DNA from: Leptolyngbyaceae cyanobacterium | GTDB lineage: Bacteria; Cyanobacteriota; Cyanobacteriia; Cyanobacteriales; Aerosakkonemataceae | Assembly (NCBI GenBank): GCA_036703985.1 | Contig: DATNQN010000029.1 | Coordinates: 302,674-366,673, forward strand | Length of the DNA: 64,000 nucleotides | Reading direction: 5' to 3' | Part shown: positions 36,186 to 43,835 of the stretch, in pieces | Numbering within the stretch: position 1 is the first letter of the stretch | Layout: every line of letters begins with the position of its first letter | The notes under the pieces: generated by a model | Databases searched by the model: none | Told to the model about the DNA's origin: nothing | What the model saw: only the letters and a program-made list of their open reading frames with translations | Program-made: the position numbers and the translations under genes

Positions 36186-37166
36186 CTACTTGCATAGATG
36201 ACAAAGTGCGATCGCACTCGTTTGCAGAGCAGCAGTAGGGTCTGCCCCTTGTTTCAAGCTAATCTCTAAGTCTAGCAGGATCGGTAAAGTAGCAGAAAGT
36301 TTTGAGAGTTGGAGATTTTTCACTTCTTGTTGCAAAAAGTAAATTCGTTTGGGGTTAGCAACTTCAGCTTGGGCGGCGATAACTTTCTCATCTCGTTCCC
36401 CAGCGTCCATCATCAGCCTTACCCACAACCAAGTGCGAAACTGTCCCACCAGAGTAGCAACAATTTTTAAAGCTGGTTCGTTGCGATCGATCAAATCCGC
36501 AACTAATCCTAAAGCTTTCCCAGTGTCACCCGATCGAATCGCACTGGCCAGTTGCAAGCTATTTTGAGTATTCGCTGTTACTAGTGTAGCAACGCGCTCC
36601 GCATTTAATGGTTGGTTAACACTCAGTCCGAACAACTGTAATTTTTTCAATTCCCCAAACAACAAGCGAGTATCGTTACCCACCGATTCAGCTAAAACTT
36701 CCACACCATCGTTAGTTAACCTAACTCCCATTTCTTGCGCTACTTCCTTGACTCGCTGTACGATCGAGTCGGTCTTCCAAGGCGGAATCGGTGAAAACTC
36801 TCGAACATCAGCATATTTTTGGATTAACTTAGTGGATTTCAGACGCCCATCCGGTTTATGGCGGCTGGTCATCAACAAAACCGAAGATTCGGGTATAACT
36901 GGTAAAGTACGTTGTAACTCTGCTAATAAATCTTCTGGACATTGCTGACAGATATTTGTATCTACCAACCAGACTAAACGCCTACCCGTGCCAAAAATTG
37001 GCGTCATAGCTTGATTTAATCCTTCAATTATGGCCTCTGGTTGTTCAGGAGATATTTTGTCATAGTTAAAGCTAGCCCAGTCGGGATCGAGTACTGATTC
37101 CCGTAAATTAGCAACCGCTTGTTGGAGTGCAAAGTCATCCTCTCCCCAGAAGAGGTAAATTGGCAT
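36186..37166 (-). CDS. holA: DNA polymerase III subunit delta
   Basis: A 326-residue HolA, the clamp-loader subunit that opens the sliding clamp. The start MPIYLFWGEDDFALQQAVANLRE is characteristic, and the AAA-like domain continues with RRLVWLVDTNICQQCPEDLLAEL and SSVLLMTSRHKPDGRLKSTKLIQK. The C-terminal collar has GNDTRLLFGELKKLQLF, then RNEPALKIVATLVGQFRTWLWVRLM, and LLDLEISLKQGADPTAALQTSAIALC. No operon partner on this strand. Confidence 0.95.
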   Translation of the reverse strand: MPIYLFWGEDDFALQQAVANLRESVLDPDWASFNYDKISPEQPEAIIEGLNQAMTPIFGTGRRLVWLVDTNICQQCPEDLLAELQRTLPVIPESSVLLMTSRHKPDGRLKSTKLIQKYADVREFSPIPPWKTDSIVQRVKEVAQEMGVRLTNDGVEVLAESVGNDTRLLFGELKKLQLFGLSVNQPLNAERVATLVTANTQNSLQLASAIRSGDTGKALGLVADLIDRNEPALKIVATLVGQFRTWLWVRLMMDAGERDEKVIAAQAEVANPKRIYFLQQEVKNLQLSKLSATLPILLDLEISLKQGADPTAALQTSAIALCHLCK

Positions 37167-37311
37167 AAACAGTACCTTGTTGATGTTTCATGGTTTATAG
37201 TTCGTTATTCATTGTCAATCGTTAATAGCAATGAGTCGATGAGCGATCAATTATAAACTTAGAGGTAAAGCTTACCTCCACTATTCAAGTTAAGATGCGA
37301 GGCTATCAAGG

Positions 37312-38097
37312 TTGGACGAGAACTATCAAACTTACTTAAATCGGGTAGCACGGATGATGCTACCAGAAACATACAGATCCCAAGTACAGTACATTCACGA
37401 ATCGCCCAAGTTTCAGACCCGTCCAGAAGGTGGCTTCCAAGCTGTACCATTTCCGGGGTATACGGTAATTACCCCGCCAGCAGAAGAAGATGGAGAAAAT
37501 TTACCTTTTTATACGCATTTGAAGGATTGTCAAGCGCAACTCATACAGGTGCTAGGCTCCGATTTTCTTGTACCCATCCCACCTTCTAGCTTTCATTTAA
37601 CCTTAGCAGACTTGATTTGGGACAGTGCTTATCGGGATGTGACAAGCGATAATCACCAGTTTGACGAACAATTGCGCGATCGCATGGGACAAATCTTTCA
37701 ACAGTGCCAGCCTTTGCTCAGTGGGGGTATTCCCATTCGATGGCAAATCCTGGGATTGATGGTGATGCCCAGAGCATTAGCGGTTTACGTCTTGCCCACA
37801 GAAGAATCTTCTTACGATCGCATTCTGAAATTCCGCCAAATGATATACCAAAATGGCAATTTGATCGCTTTGGGTATCGAACAGCAATATAATTTTACAG
37901 CCCACATCACTCTGGGATATTTTGGCAATATATCCCCGGATCTCGATCGCGATCGTCTCAGCGCTACCTTGTCTGAGTTTAACCAGCGATGGTTGGACAA
38001 TACACCGGAACTTTTCGTAAAACGGGCAGAACTCAGAAAATTCGACGATATGACTCGTTATTATCGTCAATCTGATTGGCCGATCTTGGAATTTTAG
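37312..38097 (+). CDS. DUF1868 2H phosphoesterase-like protein
   Basis: 261 residues read from a TTG; GAGG lies about 8 nt upstream. The two H-x-T motifs of the 2H phosphoesterase superfamily are present (FHLTLADL and AHITLGYF), with the DUF1868 features PEGGFQAVPFPGYTVITPP and VMPRALAVYVLPTEE. Such proteins can cleave cyclic phosphodiesters in RNA or nucleotides; the substrate is unknown here. The stop codon TAG is the end of an ATTTTAG heptamer. It precedes cobH by 110 bp on the same strand. Confidence 0.8.
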   Translation: MDENYQTYLNRVARMMLPETYRSQVQYIHESPKFQTRPEGGFQAVPFPGYTVITPPAEEDGENLPFYTHLKDCQAQLIQVLGSDFLVPIPPSSFHLTLADLIWDSAYRDVTSDNHQFDEQLRDRMGQIFQQCQPLLSGGIPIRWQILGLMVMPRALAVYVLPTEESSYDRILKFRQMIYQNGNLIALGIEQQYNFTAHITLGYFGNISPDLDRDRLSATLSEFNQRWLDNTPELFVKRAELRKFDDMTRYYRQSDWPILEF

Positions 38098-38206
38098 ATT
38101 TGAGATTTTAGATTTTAGATTGGTAAAGTTAGCCAAACTCCGATAATCTAAGGAAATTAATTGCTTACCAAATGATCGAAAATCTAAAATCGCAAGTCTA
38201 AAATCG
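38091..38206. repeat. Heptamer arrays between the DUF1868 gene and cobH
   Basis: 38091-38120 holds ATTTTAG, ATTTGAG, ATTTTAG, ATTTTAG; the first unit ends in the stop codon of the upstream gene. 38177-38206 holds related units in the other orientation (TCTAAAATCG twice) and ends two bases before the cobH start codon, so no normal Shine-Dalgarno site remains there. Confidence 0.85.
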
Positions 38207-38207
38207 G

Positions 38208-38840
38208 ATGAATTTGCCTATCCATCCCATCATGGAACAAAGTTTCGCCGTCATCGATCGAGAATTCGGCGAACACAGTTTCAATTCATCAGAATATGCA
38301 ATTGTCCGGCGAGTAATTCACACGACAGCTGACTTTGAATTCAAACAACTAATTAAATTTAGTTCTGGAGCGATCGAAGCGGGAATTGCTGCCATTCGGC
38401 GTCGCACGCCAATTGTCATTGATGTGGGTATGGTCAAACAAGGGGTTGCTGGATTAGTATCCCAAACTTTTGGCAACCCCCTAATTGTAGCTGTGGAGCA
38501 GGCAAAAGAAGCACTCCCCGGCAAAACACGCACGGAAACAGGTTTACTTGAATGTTGGCGACAATTTCCCGATGCTATTTTTGCGATCGGTAATGCGCCA
38601 ACTGCTTTACTAGCTCTTTGTGCTGAGTTACCATCCTCATCAGTAAAACCAGCATTAATCATCGGCGCACCCGTCGGTTTCATCTCGGTGGTAGAATCTA
38701 AAGCCGCTCTTGCTTCTCTCAATGTTCCCCAAATTCGCGTCGATAGCCGCAAAGGAGGTTCTCCCGTTGCAGCTGCGATCGTTAATGCTTTAATCGTACT
38801 CGCTTGGGAAGAAGAGAATGGGCTAGGGACTAGGGGCTAG
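38208..38840 (+). CDS. cobH: Precorrin-8X methylmutase
   Basis: A 210-residue CobH/CbiC enzyme moving a methyl group from C11 to C12 to give hydrogenobyrinic or cobyrinic acid in cobalamin synthesis. The catalytic histidine lies in VRRVIHTTADFEF near residue 43. Other motifs are DVGMVKQGVAG, TRTETGLLECWRQFPDAIFAIGNAPTAL and GAPVGFISVVESK. The last six residues GLGTRG and the stop are encoded by three heptamers (GGGCTAG, GGACTAG, GGGCTAG), so the C-terminus has been extended or reshaped by repeats. cobL follows in the same orientation. Confidence 0.95.
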   Translation: MNLPIHPIMEQSFAVIDREFGEHSFNSSEYAIVRRVIHTTADFEFKQLIKFSSGAIEAGIAAIRRRTPIVIDVGMVKQGVAGLVSQTFGNPLIVAVEQAKEALPGKTRTETGLLECWRQFPDAIFAIGNAPTALLALCAELPSSSVKPALIIGAPVGFISVVESKAALASLNVPQIRVDSRKGGSPVAAAIVNALIVLAWEEENGLGTRG

Positions 38841-38980
38841 GGAAAGGGAAAGGGAAAGGGAAAGGGAGAAAAATCACTGAAATTTCTAACCTTTACGCTT
38901 AATCCTTTATACTTCATCCTTTATATTTCAGACTTCATCCTTAATCCCAATCTAAAATCGAAAATCTAAAATCGAAAATA
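38820..38980. repeat. Repeat-filled cobH-cobL spacer
   Basis: 38820-38840 is three heptamers carrying the cobH stop; 38841-38868 is GGGAAA-type hexamer or heptamer repeats. About 38900-38947 holds TTCATCCTT-type repeats. 38949-38980 holds TCTAAAATCGAAAA units ending shortly before the cobL start. Nearly the whole 143-bp spacer is repetitive. Confidence 0.8.
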
Positions 38981-38983
38981 AAA

Positions 38984-40225
38984 ATGTCTGTTCATGTGGT
39001 TGGAATAGGGTTGGATGGTGCATCTGGGCTTACCGAATCGGTAAAGCAAATTGTGGAAAGAGCTACCTTATTAGTAGGAAGCGATCGCCACTTGAATTAT
39101 TTTCCCAACCACCCAGCAGAACGAATTTACTTTGGCGATATCACATCGGCAATTCGGCAAATTTCCCGCCGTTTGTCTGGGAATGAAATAATAGTAATTT
39201 TGGTGACGGGCGATCCTTTATTTTTTGGGTTAGGGCGTCTGCTACTGGCGGAACTTCCACCAGATGAATTAACTTTTCATCCTCATATCAGTTCTATTCA
39301 ACTAGCTTTCAATCGAATCAAATTACCTTGGCAAGATGCGCGGGTAATTAGCGCTCACGGACGTTCTTTTGATGAGCTTACCGAAGTATTGCAGCAAGGT
39401 GCAAGCAAAATAGCCGTGCTGACGGATGAAATTCATTCTCCCCACGCCATAGCACGCCTGCTACTATCTTTAGATTTACCCAGTCAATACCAATTTTGGA
39501 TTTGCGAAAACTTAGGCGGTATGGATGAACGGGTAGAGTGTTTGCCAATGGCAGATGTGCTAGATCGCACCTTTGCCCCCTTAAATGTAGTGGTATTACT
39601 GCGGCAAACTAACTCATCTGTAGAGGAAATAAATTTAGAAACCCTACCGACAATTGGGTTACCCGATTCTAGCTTTCTTTGTTTTAGCGATCGTCCTGGC
39701 TTGATGACCAAGCGAGAAATTCGCATCTTAATTTTAGGAGAACTAGCATTAAAAGACGGTCAAACCATCTGGGATGTGGGTGCAGGGACTGGTTCGGTTT
39801 CCATTGAAATTGCTCGACTATTTCCCACCTCATCAGTGTACGCGATCGAAAAAACCTCTGCCGGTACCGCCTTGATCGAGCAAAATTGTCGCCGCTTACA
39901 AGTAAACAACGTGATTTCCATTCACGGTAATGCTCCTAGCATTTTATATCAGCTAGCCCAGCCCGATCGCATTTTCATCGGTGGTAGTGGTGGCAATTTA
40001 AGAGAAATTTTAAATATCTGTGGCGTTCAACTAGTTTCTAGCGGCGTATTAGTGTTAGCTCTTGCCACTTTAGAACATCTTAATATCGCTCTCGACTGGT
40101 TGAGCGAAAGAGAATGGAATTACCAATTATTACAAGTTAACTTATCTCGCTCTGTACCAGTCGGATCTTTAACCCGGTTTTCTCCCCTCAATCCCGTGAC
40201 GATTTTGACTGCCAGTAAAAAATAA
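38984..40225 (+). CDS. cobL: Bifunctional precorrin-6Y C5,15-methyltransferase (CbiE/CbiT)
   Basis: A 413-residue fusion. Residues 1-200 are the tetrapyrrole methylase CbiE domain (VVGIGLDGASGLTESVKQIVERA, then LVTGDPLFFGLGRLL and ISAHGRSF). Residues about 230-413 are the CbiT Rossmann methyltransferase with the SAM motif IWDVGAGTGSVSIEIARLFP near 262 and DRIFIGGSGGNLREIL. It methylates C5 and C15 and decarboxylates the acetate side chain of precorrin-6Y. It forms a cobalamin pair with cobH. G-rich heptamer-like sequence follows right after the stop. Confidence 0.95.
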   Translation: MSVHVVGIGLDGASGLTESVKQIVERATLLVGSDRHLNYFPNHPAERIYFGDITSAIRQISRRLSGNEIIVILVTGDPLFFGLGRLLLAELPPDELTFHPHISSIQLAFNRIKLPWQDARVISAHGRSFDELTEVLQQGASKIAVLTDEIHSPHAIARLLLSLDLPSQYQFWICENLGGMDERVECLPMADVLDRTFAPLNVVVLLRQTNSSVEEINLETLPTIGLPDSSFLCFSDRPGLMTKREIRILILGELALKDGQTIWDVGAGTGSVSIEIARLFPTSSVYAIEKTSAGTALIEQNCRRLQVNNVISIHGNAPSILYQLAQPDRIFIGGSGGNLREILNICGVQLVSSGVLVLALATLEHLNIALDWLSEREWNYQLLQVNLSRSVPVGSLTRFSPLNPVTILTASKK

Positions 40226-40340
40226 TGGCAGGGGCTAGGGGTTATGGGGTAGACAGAAAGGGGAAAGAGAATAGTAGAATTTTAGTTTCTAAGTTACGCG
40301 ATCGGTAATATCTTAGTCTCTTGAATTAAAAAACTTCTGC

Positions 40341-41156
40341 CTATAACCGTGAAAAGTATAATAAAACTCCGATTGTTGCCAATAAACAGAAAATTCCCGA
40401 TGCGCCAGCTAAAGGTTTCTCAGCTAAACCAGTCATCCAGGGAGAAACTTTCCCCGTATACTTAATCAATTGTGCCGTATCGGTAGTGGCAATACCCCAA
40501 ATCCAACCGGCGTGTAAACCCCAAGCCAAACCTAAGTAACCATTATCAATCCAACGAGCCAATACTAACACCATTCCCATCAACCAAAGCCCTGGTAATT
40601 GCGGCAAAGTTTCGCGAATTTCCCAAACTAGGTGTAATACGGCAAAAATCAAACTAGAAACGATCGCTGTTACCCAGATAGAATAATCCTGCTGAAGTTC
40701 GGTTACTAAGAAGCCTCGAAAAATTAACTCCTCTGTCCCGCTAATCCATAACCCTAATAATAAAGTTGTTGCCAAAGTCGGCAAAAGTTGGCTGGCATTT
40801 TTCCAGCGCCAACTAATCCAACCCAGCGCCCATTCAATGGTAAATATACCAATAATACTAATTACCCCTAAAGCTAATCCCAGCAAGAGAGAAATTAAAA
40901 TAGAGGGTTGCCAATTTAATCCATAACTTGAGAAAGACACTCCCTCCAGCCTGGCGATTCCCCACAATAAAAGGGGTGCAATCAGATAAAGAGGTGCCAA
41001 TAAAGGCAGCTTTTGTGCTGCCTCCAAAGGCTTTGGCGGATGCCAATTAAGGGCAATTGCCACGGGAATACCTACGGGCAACCAACATCCAATCCAAGCT
41101 AAAAAAAAAGCGATCGCTCTCAAGAATGCTGGAGCTTCAGCAAAAAACAACCGCAT
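40341..41156 (-). CDS. CPBP family intramembrane metalloprotease
   Basis: A 271-residue protein with about eight hydrophobic helices and the CPBP/Abi (Rce1-like) motifs: EELIFRGFLV (motif 1), VLHLVWEIRE (motif 2 with His), and WGLHAGWIWG (motif 3 with His). The E-E, H and H residues form a metal-dependent protease site in the membrane. Substrates are unknown; in chloroplasts and cyanobacteria some members affect photosystem assembly or stress. The gene is single, next to cyAbrB on the same strand with a 110-bp gap. Confidence 0.88.
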   Translation of the reverse strand: MRLFFAEAPAFLRAIAFFLAWIGCWLPVGIPVAIALNWHPPKPLEAAQKLPLLAPLYLIAPLLLWGIARLEGVSFSSYGLNWQPSILISLLLGLALGVISIIGIFTIEWALGWISWRWKNASQLLPTLATTLLLGLWISGTEELIFRGFLVTELQQDYSIWVTAIVSSLIFAVLHLVWEIRETLPQLPGLWLMGMVLVLARWIDNGYLGLAWGLHAGWIWGIATTDTAQLIKYTGKVSPWMTGLAEKPLAGASGIFCLLATIGVLLYFSRL

Positions 41157-41200
41157 CTAGCTAATTGTTCCTCGTGCGTTCAACGTGATTTGTACCATTT

Positions 41201-41249
41201 GTCAATAGTCATTAGTCATTTAACTTTTTCCATGACCAATGACCTTTTG
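41201..41249. repeat. TAGTCAT-type heptamers
   Basis: GTCAATA GTCATTA GTCATTT at 41201-41221, then CATGACCAATGACC at 41231-41244. Same family as the arrays near 62179-62227. Here the array lies 20 bp from the cyAbrB stop rather than on it. Confidence 0.7.
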
Positions 41250-41268
41250 ACTAACGATCTTTTAGATT

Positions 41269-41700
41269 TTATTCCTCGTCGTCGGATTCATCAGAGGAGG
41301 CAGATCCCTTACCATTTGTCGAACCATTTTTATCAGCGTCAACTTGGATCAAGTGAATGTGCTTGTAGCCCAACTTGATTTCAAATTCATCGCCTGGTTT
41401 TAATCCCATTGCCTCTGTATAGGTAGAACCTATCACGATTTGGCCGTTTTTATGGACGCTTACCCGATAAGTAGCTTCCCGACCGCGACCGTCTTTTGAA
41501 GAGTCTGGGTCGAGAGGAATACCCCGTGCTGCTAGCAAAGCGTCATAAAAATCTGTTAAGTTAACGCGAGTCTCATTATTTTTAGTAACGCTATAGTAGC
41601 CACAAGCCTTAGCGGTTTCCCGGCGCGATAAATGGGAAAGTTCTTTGACTTTTTGAAGTAGTGCCTTTCCTGTTAGTGGTGCTGTTACAGTTTCAGTCAT
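41269..41700 (-). CDS. cyAbrB (CalA-type) transcription regulator
   Basis: A 143-residue cyanobacterial AbrB. The start TETVTAPLTGKALLQKVKELSHL and the following RRETAKACGYYSVTKNNETRVNLTDFYDALLAARGIPLDP are strongly conserved in CalA/cyAbrB1. The AbrB-like DNA-binding fold is in the C-terminal half (YRVSVHKNGQIVIGSTYTEAMGLKPGDEFEIKLGYKHIHLIQ), as is typical of cyanobacterial members. An acidic tail ends in DESDDEE. These proteins regulate carbon and nitrogen metabolism and cell division genes broadly. The 625-bp upstream gap is long. Confidence 0.93.
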   Translation of the reverse strand: MTETVTAPLTGKALLQKVKELSHLSRRETAKACGYYSVTKNNETRVNLTDFYDALLAARGIPLDPDSSKDGRGREATYRVSVHKNGQIVIGSTYTEAMGLKPGDEFEIKLGYKHIHLIQVDADKNGSTNGKGSASSDESDDEE

Positions 41701-42325
41701 CGGTTTGCGAAATATCCAGTCTTTAACTTAGTTAATCGAGTGGGTCCTCAGCAGAACCCTACTAATGAATATATCGTTAAATGGGGTAAGTTTGGCAACT
41801 ATTTTTATTAACTTATCTGAAAAATAAAATATTTATTTTCCCCGCGACAACTTTTAGCTAGATCGGAAAGGCTTAGGTGACTAATTAACAAGGGTAACCA
41901 GCGAGATTTTCTCTCAAAAATATACATTATGCTACATATTTTAGAGTAAATGTCTACAAAGATCGAAGTTTTGACTCGGAATGATGCTGCTCGATTGCAT
42001 ATTTATAAGGTATGCAAACTTGGTATCGAAGATATCAGGGCCATATTTAAAAGAAAAATCTATCTTTGAGAACATTTACTGAAAGACACACATATATGTT
42101 TCTGGTATAAGGCTACGAGCTAAGAAAACAAAAAACAGCATCAGATTGCCAACAAAGCCTTACTATACTGTGCTTGGCAATAGAACAGATATTCAGCCTT
42201 AAACTAGAAAGAGTAACGCTTTAATCTTTGTCAGATCGGGACACCAGATCGAGCGTGACACCCCTGAGTAGAAAAAAGTGCTTTTTCTAGTGCGGGTTTA
42301 AATATTGACATGAAGGTTCAAAACG
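41701..42325. other. Long gap between cyAbrB and sdhB
   Basis: 625 bp between divergent genes. It includes the small ORF at 41950-42069 listed separately and an 8-bp stem TAGAAAAA/TTTTTCTA at 42269-42289 about 36 bp before the sdhB start. The stem could be an attenuator or leader terminator. No known riboswitch or sRNA was recognised. Confidence 0.4.
41950..42069 (+). CDS. Possible 39-residue small protein
   Basis: ATG to TGA, 39 codons, encoding MSTKIEVLTRNDAARLHIYK and 19 more residues that end in KRKIYL. The composition is protein-like, helical and basic with no low complexity. Upstream only a weak AGAG lies near the start. It could be a small DNA-binding or regulatory peptide, a gene fragment, or chance. 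It shows no similarity that I can recognise. Confidence 0.25.
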   Translation: MSTKIEVLTRNDAARLHIYKVCKLGIEDIRAIFKRKIYL

Positions 42326-43330
42326 ATGCAAGTCCTATTTAAAATTTTTAGGCAAAGTCAAAATACGCCTTATCGCTTTCAGACTTATATTTTGGATGTT
42401 CAGCCTGGAAATACGATTCTAGAGTGTCTAAATCGCATCAAATGGGAGCAAGATGGGACTTTAGCTTTTCGGAAAAATTGCCGCAATACTATTTGTGGGA
42501 GTTGCGCGATGCGGATCGATGGTCGCTCGGCGTTAGCTTGCAAAGAAAATGTGGGGGATGAACTAGCTAGACTAAAAAAATCAGCTACTAATGATATACC
42601 TTCTCAATCTTTACCAGAAATTACCATTGAGCCGATGGGAAATATGCCAGTACTGAAAGATTTGGTAGTGGATATGAAGAGTTTCTGGGACAATCTAGAG
42701 GCTGTCGAGCCTTATGTTAGTACTGGCGCAAGGAAAATCCCAGAACGAGAATTTCTACAAACTCCGGAAGAAAGAGCCAAGCTAGACCAAACTGGTAATT
42801 GTATTCTTTGCGGTGCTTGTTATTCGGAATGCAATGCTCGCGAGGTTAACTCTGATTTTGTCGGGCCTCATGCGTTGGCAAAAGCTTATCGCATGGTAGC
42901 AGATTCTCGCGATGGGGAAACCGAAACTCGATTAGAAAAATACAATCGAGGTACTCAAGGAGTATGGGGTTGCACTCGCTGCTTTTACTGTAATGCGGTT
43001 TGCCCGATGGATGTCGCGCCGATGGATCAGATTGGCAAAATTAAGGGGGAAATTCTCGATCGCAAAAACGAACAAGCCAGTCGGTCAATTCGCCACCGCA
43101 AGGTATTGATCGACCTGGTAAAAGAAGGAGGCTGGATCGACGAACGGAAATTTGGCCTACAAGTGGTTGGTAACTATTTAAAAGATATAAAAGGTTTGGT
43201 TAGCTTGGGGCCATTAGGATTGAGGATGCTGATGCGCGGGAAATTCCCACTGGATTTTCATCCTTCCGAAGGAACCGAACAAGTGCGAGCGCTCATCGAA
43301 TCCGTTCGAGATGTGAACTACCTACGCTGA
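42326..43330 (+). CDS. sdhB: Succinate dehydrogenase/fumarate reductase iron-sulfur subunit
   Basis: A 334-residue SdhB, longer than proteobacterial ones as usual in cyanobacteria. The 2Fe-2S ligands are in CRNTICGSCAMRIDGRSALAC near 53-73; the 4Fe-4S ligands are CILCGACYSEC near 154-164; the 3Fe-4S cluster site is CTRCFYCNAVCPMD near 212-225. It passes electrons from succinate to the plastoquinone pool in the thylakoid membrane. No sdhA is adjacent, as in other cyanobacteria. Its last three codons overlap the end of a TnpB remnant on the other strand. Confidence 0.95.
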   Translation: MQVLFKIFRQSQNTPYRFQTYILDVQPGNTILECLNRIKWEQDGTLAFRKNCRNTICGSCAMRIDGRSALACKENVGDELARLKKSATNDIPSQSLPEITIEPMGNMPVLKDLVVDMKSFWDNLEAVEPYVSTGARKIPEREFLQTPEERAKLDQTGNCILCGACYSECNAREVNSDFVGPHALAKAYRMVADSRDGETETRLEKYNRGTQGVWGCTRCFYCNAVCPMDVAPMDQIGKIKGEILDRKNEQASRSIRHRKVLIDLVKEGGWIDERKFGLQVVGNYLKDIKGLVSLGPLGLRMLMRGKFPLDFHPSEGTEQVRALIESVRDVNYLR

Positions 43331-43678
43331 CTCTTCGAGTACAGCGCAGGCTTCTGACTTCACGGGGGATTGCCTTAGCTTAGACTTACGTCCTCGCTTC
43401 GGACTCACATCCCCTCCATCAGCAGCAGTCCTGGTTCCCAAGACCGATAACATTCCGATTCCCTCTGCTCTGATATTGATGGCAGCATTACCGTCTCGAT
43501 CGTGATGAGTACCGCAACTCGGACAAATCCAAGTCCTGACATCTAGGGGCATTTCCCCCACCTGATAGTGACAATTAGAGCAGAGTTTAGAACTGGGAAA
43601 CCATCGGTCAATTTCTACCAGCACCTTACCTTCACGGTCTAGCTTGTATGAGAGGAAATAAAATATCGGGCGCAACAA
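43322..43678 (-). pseudogene. TnpB (IS200/IS605 family) C-terminal remnant
   Basis: A 118-codon fragment of a TnpB-type RNA-guided nuclease. It keeps LDREGKVLVEIDRWFPSSKLCSNC, the zinc-finger pair C-x2-C (CSNC and CPSC) and the final RuvC motif HDRDGNAAINI. Everything N-terminal to this, including the first two RuvC acidic residues, is missing. At the 3' side the reading frame ends in TAG supplied by the sdhB coding strand, so the natural end is also lost. The N-terminal LRPIFYFLSY does not fit TnpB well and looks like junction sequence. No tnpA is present. It cannot be active. Confidence 0.85.
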
Positions 43679-43696
43679 CTGCGTTGTTTTAAATCG

Positions 43697-43714
43697 CCCC
43701 GATCTATAGCGGGG
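43697..43714. repeat. Hairpin at the TnpB remnant boundary
   Basis: CCCCG at 43697-43701 pairs with CGGGG at 43710-43714. Sub-terminal hairpins mark IS200/IS605 ends, so this may be the decayed left end of the element. Confidence 0.35.
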
Positions 43715-43835
43715 GATTTATCCACCCCCAAACCCCCATCAGTTAAAAACTCGGTTTCTTTTCTTTGAGATATATTTTTCGGTGCGGGTCTCAGAGATAT
43801 AATCAGTTATTTCTATGTTAAATTTCCGCCTTTAG

